DNA of 64,000 nucleotides, from positions 248,001-312,000 of the forward strand of contig CAVXCS010000001.1 of the NCBI GenBank assembly GCA_963760375.1, in the 5' to 3' direction. The notes under the pieces are model-generated. The model did not search any database and was not told the origin of the DNA. It saw only the letters and a list, made by a program, of their open reading frames with translations. Both the position numbers and the translations under genes were made by a program. Below, piece by piece: positions 34,077 through 43,540 of the stretch. How positions within the stretch are numbered: the first letter of the stretch is position 1; each line of letters starts with the position of its first letter. The stretch comes from Pelagihabitans sp963760375. GTDB lineage: Bacteria > Bacteroidota > Bacteroidia > Flavobacteriales > Flavobacteriaceae.

Positions 34077-34838
34077 TTATCTGGAACGCGGCCTTTGCTT
34101 TTCCTTGATCTTTACATAGATCAATTTTTTTCGCCCCTTGGAATCTTCACGTCTTTCCACTTCGAAATTTAAAATGGAACTGATCAGGGGCGTCAATTTT
34201 TGGAAGCCATAGTTACGCGCATCAAAATTGGGCTGTTTTTTTTGTAAAAGGCCCCCAACATCCCCCAAAAAAGCCCAACCATCATCATCAGCAACATCTT
34301 CTATGGTATTGGAGATCCATTTGATCTCCTTTGAGGTTATCTTGTCGATACTGCTTTTTGATGCCGCTTTGCTCTGAGGGGTATCGGAGATATCCCCTTC
34401 TTCTGACTGACCCTTCAATATTTCGATATAGATAAATTTGTCGCAGGCCACAATGAAGGGATTGGGGGTTTTCTTTTCGCCGATTCCAAAAACCTGCATT
34501 CCCGCTTCGCGCAGGCGGGTGGCCAAACGTGTAAAATCGCTATCACTGCTGACCAAGCAGAATCCGGAAACCTTGCCGGAATAAAGGATGTCCATGGCAT
34601 CGATGATCATGGCCGAATCGGTCGCGTTTTTACCGGCGGTATACCCATATTGTTGGATTGGCGTAATGGCATTCTCCAATAATACGTTCTTCCATTTAGC
34701 AAGACGTGGGTTGGTCCAGTCGCCATAAATTCTTTTGATTGTGGGATTGCCATATTTGGCAATTTCTTCCATCATTTCCTTGATGTATGCCGAGGGAATA
34801 TTATCTCCATCGATCAATACGGCCAGATTCAGATCCAT
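34077..34838 (-). CDS. NYN-domain ribonuclease-like protein with C-terminal LOTUS/OST-HTH domain
   Basis: 253 residues. The N-terminal NYN (LabA/DUF88) domain, about 1-145, keeps the acidic residues of a PIN-like nuclease site: AVLIDGDNIPSAYI, then DSAMIIDAMDILYSG and FCLVSSDSDFTRLATRLREAG. The C-terminal part, about 170-250, reads as an OST-HTH/LOTUS domain (IEDVADDDGWAFLGDVGGLLQKKQPNFDARNYGFQKLTPLIS), which binds RNA in other proteins. Together this suggests RNA cleavage or RNA binding in the cytoplasm; the target is unknown. It lies 39 bp upstream of the DUF885 gene on the same strand. Confidence 0.88.
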   Translation of the reverse strand: MDLNLAVLIDGDNIPSAYIKEMMEEIAKYGNPTIKRIYGDWTNPRLAKWKNVLLENAITPIQQYGYTAGKNATDSAMIIDAMDILYSGKVSGFCLVSSDSDFTRLATRLREAGMQVFGIGEKKTPNPFIVACDKFIYIEILKGQSEEGDISDTPQSKAASKSSIDKITSKEIKWISNTIEDVADDDGWAFLGDVGGLLQKKQPNFDARNYGFQKLTPLISSILNFEVERREDSKGRKKLIYVKIKEKQRPRSR

Positions 34839-34919
34839 ACTTCTTATTAATTTGGTGCAATTTACGAGGTTTTGCCTTCAAATGCGAAACCTGCTCCTTT
34901 TTAAAATGACATTTCCCCC

Positions 34920-34952
34920 ATAAAAAAAGCCTATCACAGGGTGATAGGCTAC
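34920..34952 (-). terminator. Intrinsic terminator of the cold-shock gene
   Basis: Stem AGCCTATCAC (34928-34937) with GTGATAGGCT (34941-34950), loop AGG, followed by seven T on the minus strand. Confidence 0.88.
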
Positions 34953-34978
34953 ATTTTCAAAAAACCAAAAGTTATCTA

Positions 34979-35170
34979 TTAAATGACTTTTACGTTTACC
35001 GCGTTCAATCCTTTGTTTCCGTCTTGCAAATCAAATTCAACTTCATCGCCTTCACGAATTTCATCTACCAAACCTGATACATGCACAAAGTGGTCTTTTT
35101 CAACACCTTCTTCTGTAATAAAACCGAATCCCTTGGCATTGTTGAAGAATTTTACTGTTCCTTTATTCAT
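34979..35170 (-). CDS. Cold-shock domain protein (CspA family)
   Basis: 63 residues, a single cold-shock domain. It begins MNKGTVKFFNNAKGFGFI, containing RNP1 (KGFGFI), and RNP2 follows as DHFVHVSGL. It ends GLNAVNVKVI. These small proteins bind single-stranded RNA or DNA and melt mRNA structure. Shorter than E. coli CspA by a few residues, normal for the phylum. Own promoter-like element and a strong terminator, so monocistronic. Whether it is induced by cold cannot be told from sequence. Confidence 0.95.
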   Translation of the reverse strand: MNKGTVKFFNNAKGFGFITEEGVEKDHFVHVSGLVDEIREGDEVEFDLQDGNKGLNAVNVKVI

Positions 35171-35205
35171 TGTCTTAAATTAAAAATTAATTAACTGTAT
35201 TCCGG

Positions 35206-35213
35206 CAAAGGTA
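35206..35213 (-). promoter_or_regulatory. -7 element of the cold-shock gene
   Basis: TACCTTTG on the minus strand, an exact TAnnTTTG match, 35 bp upstream of the ATG. The predicted leader is short and AT-rich, unlike the long cspA leader of E. coli. Confidence 0.5.
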
Positions 35214-35321
35214 ACGCCAATTAAAAGAGCAAGGCCCATTTAATTCAGTTATCTTGAGTTAATGCCGTAAACAGGGGGATGTGCGCTAGGTAAATCTTAA
35301 GATCGACACCGTTTCAACCTC

Positions 35322-36410
35322 CTAATTCAGGAATGCTCCTTTTGGAGGCGTCTTGCTGATCACAAATTCAACCCTACGATTAAGCCGACGGCCGGCTTCG
35401 GTTTCGTTTTCGGTGATGGGTTTCCCACCACCATGACCTTTCCAGGCAATTCGTTCTTCTGGGATTCCGAGTAGTTGAAGATATCCGGCAACGGCCGCGG
35501 CACGCTGTTCGGATAGTTTTTGGTTATATTGACTGGTACCCACGTCATCGGTGTGTCCGATGATGGCGATATGGAGCATCGCATTCGATTTCAGATGGTC
35601 AGCCACTTTTTGCAGTTCGTTTTTGGAGGTTTCCAAAAGCGCCGACTGATCGAACTCAAAAAGCAGGTTCCTAAAAATATAGCTTTTATCGAGTTCTATG
35701 TTCTTCGTCTCCTTACCATCGGCGATGGCGACCAGTTCGGTAATCTTTCTGGGGGGATCATCGGTGATCACCGAAACCATGTCAACATAATAATATGCGC
35801 CTTGCTTGCTTTCTTTTTTGGTCTGGAACAAACGGGTACGCGCATTGGGCTTAAAATTGCCCAAGGTCATATATTTTTCGGAGCCCTTTGCCTCGAATTG
35901 GGTGTGGACCAAAATCCAATCTTCGGTATTGGAATAGAAGTTGCTATACCCGATCTCCATGTAATTGTAGCGGTTGCCCGCTTGCTGGTACCATAGGTTT
36001 TTGGAAAGGTTTTTCTGGGTATCGATATCCAGTTGGTCTTGGGAGAATAGCACCCCGAACTCCTTGATGGCAGAATCGGAACGATCGGCCAAACTTACGT
36101 AAAAAGATACCTCATAATTGACGCCCTTGATCAATTGTTCCTGCAGTTCCACCTGCAGGTATTCCCTATAATCATCGGGGGCATATACATAGAATCCAAC
36201 ATAGCCGTTGCCAAAGTCGGCCGGTTGACGGCCCTTAAAGTTATCGGGCGTGCCCATGATCTCGCTACAGGCATTGAAATAATCGGTGGTTCCCATGGAG
36301 GGACAACTCCACCATACAACATTGGTGTCGAAACGTGCCAAACGCTGCGGGCATTCGAGATACTCTTCGAAACTGGGATTTTGGACCAGATTCTGTGCCA
36401 TGCCCAACAC
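35322..36410 (-). CDS. OmpA-family protein
   Basis: 362 residues from the GTG at 36410, but the true start is probably upstream. The same open frame runs back to a stop at 36486-36488 and codes a signal peptide (KLIKHIGLYICLHFAVLGMAQ) with no ATG, GTG or TTG before it; a CTG at 36459-36461 preceded by AAAGGA is the best candidate. The N-terminal 220 mature residues (NPSFEEYLECP and a beta-rich carbohydrate-binding-like sandwich) are a domain I recognise only as common in Bacteroidota OmpA proteins. The C-terminal OmpA domain has GHTDDVGTSQYNQKLSEQRA and GRRLNRRVEFVI, which bind peptidoglycan. Downstream of the barrel and TPR genes. Confidence 0.85.
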   Translation of the reverse strand: MLGMAQNLVQNPSFEEYLECPQRLARFDTNVVWWSCPSMGTTDYFNACSEIMGTPDNFKGRQPADFGNGYVGFYVYAPDDYREYLQVELQEQLIKGVNYEVSFYVSLADRSDSAIKEFGVLFSQDQLDIDTQKNLSKNLWYQQAGNRYNYMEIGYSNFYSNTEDWILVHTQFEAKGSEKYMTLGNFKPNARTRLFQTKKESKQGAYYYVDMVSVITDDPPRKITELVAIADGKETKNIELDKSYIFRNLLFEFDQSALLETSKNELQKVADHLKSNAMLHIAIIGHTDDVGTSQYNQKLSEQRAAAVAGYLQLLGIPEERIAWKGHGGGKPITENETEAGRRLNRRVEFVISKTPPKGAFLN

Positions 36411-36597
36411 AGCGAAGTGCAGACAGATGTATAAACCGATATGTTTTATTAGTTTTTGCAGTTGTCCAATTCCTTTTAACCCCCTCTAAATTAACAAATT
36501 AAAGCGCAACATGGCGGGCTGGCGGCCCTCCTTCGATTAAGTGTCGCTTTTCTAGGATGATCCAAGGTCCTTTGGGGCAAAAAAAAATCCACTCGGT

Positions 36598-38349
36598 TTA
36601 AAAATCGAACTTATAAGTGGCTCCTCCCAGTATCTGTATTCCTTGAACAGGGAAATTTGCCCATTTTTGATAATTGGTATTGGCGATATTGGCCGCCTTT
36701 AAGAATACCGACAATTGATTGCTCAAGCGATAGCCCAAGTGGGCGTTCGCATCAAAATAACTGTCGAGCGTGATGATTGTTGCCGGAAATTCGGAAGCAA
36801 TGCCACTTAAGGTCGCTACGGTTGCGACATCTTCACGTTCCCCCACATAGAAAAGATTTGCTCCCATGTACCATTTTTCGCCGATCTGATAGTCCATAAA
36901 CAGCGAGCCGTTCAACTTGGGCAAGTTCCATGCAGGATTATCGGTTTCTGTGGTATAGTCGTATACCGCGGCATTGATGCCCAGGGTAAAGTTGCGATTC
37001 ACATCGATGTTCAGCTCCCCGAACAAACCCAGTGTTTTGGTATCGTCATAAAAAACATCGAAGGAATTGCCGTAATAATAGCCCTTTTCGTCGTTTCTGA
37101 AACTATTCTGAGGATTCAGTTTGAACAAAGGCCTTCTGTTTTCCGTGGTATACGATGCCTTGATGTTATAGCTCAAGTTCGGCAGTAGCTGGCCACGCAA
37201 ACCCACATAGCCATCGTACTTTTTGTCGGTGGGGGCAATGTTGATCGTGGGGGACACATAAGGGTTGTCGGCCACAAAACCATAATAGGAATTCTGTTCC
37301 AAAGCGCCTTCGACGCCGGCATAGGCGATGGCCAATTCATCGAGCAAACGGTATGAGGCCGTTACTGCAGGATAGAAATAAAAGTTGCCGTCGCTGTTTT
37401 CCAAGTCCATCCCGTACACCAAATTAACGCCAAGGTTGAGGGTAAGGTCATCGCGCAACATGGTGAGACTTGGGTTGATCCCAAGCTGCAGATTGCTATA
37501 CTTGATACCCGCATCATTGGTTGGGAAATTTAGGGGTGCATTTTTGAAGTTTCCATTCACATAATCGACCTTCAGTCGAATCCCGAAGGTTTCCTCCCCT
37601 ACCGGAAATTCAAAGGCAGGTTTAAAGACGACCCTGTTTTCTCCCGATTTTACGGCGTCCCCGAACCTGCGAAATTGGACTTCGGCGCCCGTGAAGTAAG
37701 CATCTGCAATATTCAGGTGTGCCCCTATTTCGCCCATGAAATAATTTTGCCTTTCGTCGATCGTGTTGATGGTCGTCGCATCGTAAACCCCCTGAGGTAG
37801 TCCGTACCAATTGTAGAGTTGATGTTGGAAGCCGGCATCGGCACCCCATTCGAAATCACTGCCCCTAAAAGTATAATCAGCATCCAATCTTGAATTCGAA
37901 AAAATATTGTCCAAGGGTACGCCCGCAATGTCGCCCTTGGAAGAGTAATGCTCCAGTCCAACGGTATAACCCGATTCCCTATCGATGGCCCTGCTCGTAT
38001 AGAACTTGGCCATTAAATTGGCAGGATTTCCCCCACCGGCTGAAGCATAGGAGTTGAACAGTTCTGGTGGAGGGGATTTTTTAACGGTGGACGCCTTGCC
38101 TTTCGCCGGTGCAAATGTAGATGCGACTGGGACCGAGAAAATACTGTATTCGATTTTCTTCTTTTGAAGCACGATCGAATCATTGAGTTCAGGTATCGAT
38201 TTTAACTTGAAGGCGTCTGAAATCGTGGGCGAATAGGCCTTGGTCACCGTAACGGTCTCCGTACCCAGATCTTTCTCCTTTTCCTGCCCCCTGAGACCCC
38301 AGAAGGAGACCAGGGATAACATTACAACTATCTTATAAACCTTGTGCAT
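36598..38349 (-). CDS. Outer-membrane beta-barrel, TonB-receptor-like without plug
   Basis: 583 residues. Signal peptide MHKVYKIVVMLSLVSFWGLRG ends before QEKEKD. A TETVTVTKAYSPTISDAFKLKS segment resembles the region at the start of TonB-dependent receptors, but the usual plug domain is missing; a Pro/Lys-rich linker follows and beta-barrel strands begin near residue 105. The barrel continues to an aromatic last strand (GIQILGGATYKFDF). The protein is thus shorter than a normal receptor and probably a structural or accessory barrel. It follows the large TPR gene after 37 bp on the same strand, a pairing I recall as conserved in Flavobacteriaceae. Confidence 0.8.
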   Translation of the reverse strand: MHKVYKIVVMLSLVSFWGLRGQEKEKDLGTETVTVTKAYSPTISDAFKLKSIPELNDSIVLQKKKIEYSIFSVPVASTFAPAKGKASTVKKSPPPELFNSYASAGGGNPANLMAKFYTSRAIDRESGYTVGLEHYSSKGDIAGVPLDNIFSNSRLDADYTFRGSDFEWGADAGFQHQLYNWYGLPQGVYDATTINTIDERQNYFMGEIGAHLNIADAYFTGAEVQFRRFGDAVKSGENRVVFKPAFEFPVGEETFGIRLKVDYVNGNFKNAPLNFPTNDAGIKYSNLQLGINPSLTMLRDDLTLNLGVNLVYGMDLENSDGNFYFYPAVTASYRLLDELAIAYAGVEGALEQNSYYGFVADNPYVSPTINIAPTDKKYDGYVGLRGQLLPNLSYNIKASYTTENRRPLFKLNPQNSFRNDEKGYYYGNSFDVFYDDTKTLGLFGELNIDVNRNFTLGINAAVYDYTTETDNPAWNLPKLNGSLFMDYQIGEKWYMGANLFYVGEREDVATVATLSGIASEFPATIITLDSYFDANAHLGYRLSNQLSVFLKAANIANTNYQKWANFPVQGIQILGGATYKFDF

Positions 38350-38386
38350 AATATGTCTTTTTGAAACGATGGCTATCGTGAATAAT

Positions 38387-41300
38387 TTAATTTCCGGGTT
38401 CTACCGAAGAGTTGCTTTTCGCTTCCTTGGCCTTGATGATTGCGAGTTCGCCCTTGGCCTCTGCCACAATTTCGGGGAATTGGCCGAAATTGACCGCCAC
38501 ACTCTCCAAAATATAGGTAGCCTGATAGGCATCGCCCAAGGCATAATAGTTTTTGGCCATGATGACCAGCCCTTTTCCGCCCCACTCCTTATATGCCGCG
38601 TAATCTTTGGCCAATTTTTGGACCGAGGTATTGGAAGATTCGTGATTGCCGTCCTTATTCTTGAAAAAGGCATCGTAATAAAGGGCTTCGGCAGCAGTCT
38701 CTCCACTGGCAATTTTAAGCACTTCGGTATAGGCGGCCTTCGCCTTGGCCTCATCGCCGGTGGCAATGGCCGAACGTGCGATCATGATATGTGCGTCGCT
38801 TCTGATCCGGTTGTCGATGCTCGGCGAGGCCAGCACCTTGGCCGCATAGGTCAAGGTTTGATCATAATTCTTGCGCTGGTAATAGCCCTTCATCAGGTTC
38901 GATTGTGCAAATATCCTGTTCTGTGATATGTCGGCCCGGGTTTCCAATTGTTCCAGATAAGGGATTGCCGCATTGTAATCGTTCTGGCCAATAAAAATCT
39001 CGCACACCCTGGTCAAGGCCTGTTCGGCATATTCACTTCCCCCCTTGTCGGCAACATATTTATAATAGGGAAGGGCCTTTTCGTTCTGGCTTTTGCCAAA
39101 GTAGAGTTGGGCCAAATTAAAATTGGCCTTTATGGCATTGGTCCCATTGGGGAATTGCCTGATATAGTTTTCATACCCTTTGATGGCCGCATCCTTCCTG
39201 CCCTCCATATTCTGCTTGTCGGCCGAATCGAAGGTGGCATTGTCCAATTCAACATCACTCACCTCAACAAAATCCAGGTTTTTCACCCAAGCGGCGTATT
39301 CATCGACCCGGCCCAAATCAACATAGATCAGCTTGGCCGTAGCAACTGCCTGTATCGCCTCTTGGCTGTTGGGAAAATCACTGACCACGCTTTTGAACTT
39401 CGCCAAGGCCTGGTCGTTCCTATTCCCGTTGTAAAAAACAAGACCTTGCCGCATCATGGCCTGGGGCACCAAGGAACTGCCCTTGAATTCTGAGATCAGC
39501 CGGTCATAGGTTTGCAGGCCCTGTTGCTCTTTCCCCATCGCTATATAGGTATTGCCCAATTCATAAAGCGCATCGTCTCTCAATGTCGATTTCGGATAGG
39601 CCGAGACAAACCCTTCCAATTCTTGGATTTTGCTGTCGCGACGGTCGACAAAGCCGTAACTCATGGCCTTTTGATAGGCGGCATAATCCTTTTCAGGTCC
39701 AGTCAATGCCAAGGCCTTGTTGTAGGTTTCAATGGCCGGCCAGTACTTGCTGGTCACAAAATAACTGTCGCCCATGCGCAAATAGGCATCGTGCAGTTTT
39801 TGGATATCCCCGGTACGGGAATCGGCAAAAGCATCAAAAGCGGAAATTGCTTTTGGATAATCCCTCAGTTTAAAATAGGTATAAGCCAGATTGTAGTCTA
39901 TTTCCTTGGCTTCGGAGGTCGTCTTTGCCGTCGGATTTTGTTTGAACTGCAGGAAATCGGCCAAGGCCTGGTCGAATCTATTGAGCAAATATTCCGATTC
40001 TCCCTTCCAATAGCTTGCACGGGCCCTAAAATTGGAATCTTCGGCATTGTCCAACGATTTTTTAAAGTTTTGGGAGGCCGCTGCATAATCCCCATCGATG
40101 AACAGTTCCACCCCACGATAAAAAGCGACCTTCTGATAGGTCGATTTACTGGCGAAATTCCGGTTCTTTTCCAAAAGATCCATAGCGCCTTGAAAATTCT
40201 TGGAAGTGATATACGAATCGACCAAGAGGGCCTGCATTTCAGAGGCATATTTATCGTTGGGATACTTTTCGAGGTAGTTGGTGAGTACTTGGGGCACGGG
40301 CTCGTATGCGTTGCCGATTTCATAGCTCAATCGCGCATAGTTGAGCAAGGCGTCTTTTTGGATATCGGTCGAGAAATCCATTTGCGAGGCATTTCGAAAG
40401 GCGTTCAGCGCCTCTTGTTTCTTATCGAGTTTTAGATAGCACTCTGCCAAGTGATAGTAGGCATTTTGGGCCACGCTGTTGGTGCCGCCGATAATTTTAT
40501 TGAACTGTTGTATGGCATTGGCAAAATCGCCTTGTTTATAATAACAATAGCCCAACAAGTAATAATCGGTATTGCTCCATTTGCCACTTTTCCCTTTGTA
40601 TTCCTCCAGATAGGGAATGGCGTTGGCATATTGCTGAAGATTAAAATAGCTCTCTCCGATGATTTTGTTCAGTTCCGATTTTTCTGTCCGATCCGATTTG
40701 GGAATTTGTTGTTTGGCCAATGATATGGCCTCCTCAAACTTACCGAGTTTGAAGTTCATATCGGCCTGATAATAACTCAGCTTTTCCTCCAATAGCTCCG
40801 GGTCGGTGATTTGGTCGAACCTTTGGTTCGCACCTTCATAATCGTCTTGCTGATAGGCGATATATCCTAGGTAGTATTTGGCTTGTGAGCCATATATCGG
40901 GGAATTGCTGACGGTTTCAAGGTAGCGTTCGGCGTCTTTCTGTTTGCCCGAAGAGAACAGGGAATACCCATAATTGAAATTGAACTTGTCCATCTCCTTG
41001 CGCGAGAGGGCATTCTGGTCTACCTTATTGTACCATTTCAGCGCATAGGGATATTTGCCCGTTTCAAAGTAATACTCCGCCACATCGGCAAAGGCAGAAT
41101 TGCGTTTGGTGGAGGTGGGGTATTTTTCCACGAAATCTTCCATCAAACGGTCGGCGCCCAATTGGTTCAAGCGCACGGCGGCGTTCGCTTCAAAATAGGC
41201 GCTGTTGGCCTTGGTCTCCAAGTTATCGGTGGTGTTCTTCACACGGCCGAAGATCGTTTGCGCAGCCTGGTACTGTTCGTTGTTGTACAGCGCCAAGGCG

Positions 41301-41407
41301 TCTTGGTATTCTTTGTCGTCGTGGGTATAAATCTTGGTTTCCTGGGCCAATCCCATAGAAACCATCCCCAGAAATATGGGGAAAATGGCAGTAAATTTGT
41401 TTAACAT
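38387..41407 (-). CDS. Large tetratricopeptide-repeat protein, exported
   Basis: 1006 residues from the ATG at 41407, which gives the signal peptide MLNKFTAIFPIFLGMVSMGLAQ; a longer frame back to 41506 adds no signal. The rest is a near-continuous array of TPR-type helical pairs (for example YQDALALYNNEQYQAAQTIFG, YYLGYIAYQQDDYEGANQRF, AYYHLAECYLKLDKKQEALNAF). The array has the look of periplasmic scaffold proteins such as YbgF/CpoB or BamD-like repeats. The last 40 residues are Lys/Glu/Ser-rich. It is followed by the barrel and OmpA-family genes, so an envelope scaffold role is likely but unproven. Confidence 0.88.
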   Translation of the reverse strand: MLNKFTAIFPIFLGMVSMGLAQETKIYTHDDKEYQDALALYNNEQYQAAQTIFGRVKNTTDNLETKANSAYFEANAAVRLNQLGADRLMEDFVEKYPTSTKRNSAFADVAEYYFETGKYPYALKWYNKVDQNALSRKEMDKFNFNYGYSLFSSGKQKDAERYLETVSNSPIYGSQAKYYLGYIAYQQDDYEGANQRFDQITDPELLEEKLSYYQADMNFKLGKFEEAISLAKQQIPKSDRTEKSELNKIIGESYFNLQQYANAIPYLEEYKGKSGKWSNTDYYLLGYCYYKQGDFANAIQQFNKIIGGTNSVAQNAYYHLAECYLKLDKKQEALNAFRNASQMDFSTDIQKDALLNYARLSYEIGNAYEPVPQVLTNYLEKYPNDKYASEMQALLVDSYITSKNFQGAMDLLEKNRNFASKSTYQKVAFYRGVELFIDGDYAAASQNFKKSLDNAEDSNFRARASYWKGESEYLLNRFDQALADFLQFKQNPTAKTTSEAKEIDYNLAYTYFKLRDYPKAISAFDAFADSRTGDIQKLHDAYLRMGDSYFVTSKYWPAIETYNKALALTGPEKDYAAYQKAMSYGFVDRRDSKIQELEGFVSAYPKSTLRDDALYELGNTYIAMGKEQQGLQTYDRLISEFKGSSLVPQAMMRQGLVFYNGNRNDQALAKFKSVVSDFPNSQEAIQAVATAKLIYVDLGRVDEYAAWVKNLDFVEVSDVELDNATFDSADKQNMEGRKDAAIKGYENYIRQFPNGTNAIKANFNLAQLYFGKSQNEKALPYYKYVADKGGSEYAEQALTRVCEIFIGQNDYNAAIPYLEQLETRADISQNRIFAQSNLMKGYYQRKNYDQTLTYAAKVLASPSIDNRIRSDAHIMIARSAIATGDEAKAKAAYTEVLKIASGETAAEALYYDAFFKNKDGNHESSNTSVQKLAKDYAAYKEWGGKGLVIMAKNYYALGDAYQATYILESVAVNFGQFPEIVAEAKGELAIIKAKEAKSNSSVEPGN

Positions 41408-41663
41408 AGCGTTCTCTAACCTGTTATCATTGCATATAACGTTGAAATTTGCACCAAAGTATATCGGAGCCGGATACAAAGGAAAAAGAATTAGGCCATG
41501 TGCCATTTGTTATCCATTGTAACTTATTACTTTTATATCAACAAAAAATAGCGGATATCGCAATATGGTTCAAAAACATTGAACCTTGCGTTCGGTATAA
41601 TTACGGTTGGAAAATTTAGCCGTTTTGTACCATAAGATTTTAAAAACAGAACACCCTTTTATT

Positions 41664-42347
41664 ATGTCAGAAACCATATTGGCCTTCAAGGATGCGGCCA
41701 TATTCCAAAAAGAAAGCCTCGTTCTCAAAGGGGTCAGCGTGGAAATCAAAAAAGGGGAATTCGTGTACCTGATCGGTAAAACGGGAAGTGGGAAGAGCAG
41801 TTTTATGAAAACCCTTTATGGCGATATCCCCCTAAAAGAAGGGGAAGGCAACATTGTGGATTTCGATCTTAAAAAATTGGAGGAAAAAGAAATACCCTAC
41901 CTCCGCAGAAAACTTGGCATTGTTTTTCAAGACTTTCAATTGTTGCCCGACCGGAACGTCAACAATAACCTTTTGTTCGTTTTGCGTGCTACCGGCTGGA
42001 ACGATCCGGCCAAAATGAATGCCCAGGTCGAAAATGTGCTCGATAAGGTGGGCATGAAGACCAAGGGTTTTAAATTTCCCCATGAACTCTCCGGAGGGGA
42101 ACAACAGAGGATCGCCATCGCAAGGGCGCTGCTCAACGACCCCGAACTCATCCTTGCCGACGAGCCCACGGGAAACCTGGATCCCCAGACCAGTGTAGAG
42201 GTGATGAAGGTACTCCAGGACATCAACAAATCGGGCAGGACCATTTTGATGGCCACGCACGACTATGCCCTGATCCTCAAATTTCCATCCAAAACCCTAA
42301 AATGCGACGGCGGCAAGGTCTTTGAAGTGGTACAAAGGGCAGTTTAA
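41664..42347 (+). CDS. ftsE: FtsE-like ABC transporter ATPase
   Basis: 227 residues from the ATG at 41664 (a longer frame starting at 41607 adds nothing family-like). One ABC ATPase: Walker A GKTGSGKSS, Q-loop FQDFQLLPD, signature LSGGEQQRIAIARAL, Walker B ELILADEPTGNLD and switch His in MATHDY. The overall sequence is that of FtsE, the ATPase that works with FtsX to control peptidoglycan hydrolases at division. No ftsX lies next to it, which is common in this phylum. LolD is the main alternative. No terminator is visible after it. Confidence 0.85.
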   Translation: MSETILAFKDAAIFQKESLVLKGVSVEIKKGEFVYLIGKTGSGKSSFMKTLYGDIPLKEGEGNIVDFDLKKLEEKEIPYLRRKLGIVFQDFQLLPDRNVNNNLLFVLRATGWNDPAKMNAQVENVLDKVGMKTKGFKFPHELSGGEQQRIAIARALLNDPELILADEPTGNLDPQTSVEVMKVLQDINKSGRTILMATHDYALILKFPSKTLKCDGGKVFEVVQRAV

Positions 42348-42555
42348 CGATCTTCACCCCGAATCGACTAATTTGTGGTTTGGTACTGGAGCTTCCAATC
42401 CTTGGAGGTTGGGAAAATCAGCGTTTTATTTTATCCATTCGAATGGTCTTTTAACACTTTGTACTTTGTTAAAATGTACAATCTCTGGTTAATAAGGTGC
42501 CCAAGGGTTATTGGCGCCATGAAAAAATTAACAATAAAGGAATCAGCTTATATAA

Positions 42556-42563
42556 TATTTTTG
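42556..42563 (+). promoter_or_regulatory. -7 element of the serine hydrolase/transporter operon
   Basis: TATTTTTG, an exact TAnnTTTG match, 40 bp upstream of the ATG at 42604, inside the 256-bp gap after ftsE. Confidence 0.45.
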
Positions 42564-42603
42564 TCGAAATTATAGTTTATAGGAAATACCGTAGCGCAAT
42601 TCA

Positions 42604-43521
42604 ATGAAAAGAGCAACCATTTTGTTTTCCATTTTGTTCCTTACCCTCTTTCATCTCATGGGTCAGGATAATTTGCCCATTAAGATCGCTGATGATCAAA
42701 TCAAGCCCTTGCGTTCATTGGCGGACAAAAATTTACAGCTGAAATTCGAAAACGAACTCAACAGGAATGCCCAGTGGAAAAAATTGATCGCGCAGAAAAA
42801 GATGGCCGTCGGCATCGTAGATCTCAGCGATCCCCAGAACGTACGTTTCGCCAATGTGAACGGGAACCATATGATGTATGCCGCAAGCCTTCCGAAAATA
42901 GCGATACTCCTTGCCGCGATGGATGCCATCGATAAAGGGGAATTGAAAGAAACCAAGGACGTGAAAGCCGATATGCGCCTGATGATCAGCAAGTCTGACA
43001 ACAAAGCCTCGACACGCATGATCGACAGGGTGGGCTACGAAAAGATTGAAGCGGTCATGACCGATAGGAAATATGAATTTTACGATGAGCATAAAGGCGG
43101 CGGCCTATGGGTGGGAAAAAGATATGGCTCCGGTGGCGATACCAACAGGGAACCTTTGAAAAACCTCAGCCACGCTGCCACGGTGAACCAGGTATGCCGT
43201 TATTATTATCTGTTGGCCAATGGCAAACTGGTCAATGAGACCCGGTCGAAACAGATGTTGGATATCATGGAAAATCCAGAGTTGCACCATAAATTTGTGA
43301 ATACGCTCGACCAAATAGCCCCTAATGCCCGCCTGTTCAGAAAATCGGGTTCATGGCGAACCTTCCACTCCGATTCCATTCTTGTTTGGGGAAAAGATTC
43401 GAGCAGACGTTATATCATCGTGGCCTTGATCGACGATGCCAATGGCGAACAAATTATCAGGGACTTGGTGAAACCAATGGAAAAGGTTCTAAAAAAGGGC
43501 ATACCTTTGGCTATCAAATAA
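42604..43521 (+). CDS. Class A beta-lactamase-like serine hydrolase, copy 1
   Basis: 305 residues. Signal peptide MKRATILFSILFLTLFHLMG. Penicillin-binding fold motifs stand in order: SLPK at 95-98 (nucleophile Ser and Lys), SDN at 131-133 and KSGS at 247-250. I see no clear ExxLN omega-loop Glu, which true class A beta-lactamases need, so a peptidoglycan or other peptide/ester hydrolase is more likely than an antibiotic-degrading enzyme. It shares the segment VDLSDPQNVRFAN with the paralogue at 46357-47616 (LDISDPNNVRYAE). The NTT-like transporter gene follows after only 19 bp, so the two form an operon. Confidence 0.82.
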   Translation: MKRATILFSILFLTLFHLMGQDNLPIKIADDQIKPLRSLADKNLQLKFENELNRNAQWKKLIAQKKMAVGIVDLSDPQNVRFANVNGNHMMYAASLPKIAILLAAMDAIDKGELKETKDVKADMRLMISKSDNKASTRMIDRVGYEKIEAVMTDRKYEFYDEHKGGGLWVGKRYGSGGDTNREPLKNLSHAATVNQVCRYYYLLANGKLVNETRSKQMLDIMENPELHHKFVNTLDQIAPNARLFRKSGSWRTFHSDSILVWGKDSSRRYIIVALIDDANGEQIIRDLVKPMEKVLKKGIPLAIK

Positions 43522-43540
43522 GCCATCAGTCCTTAATCAG

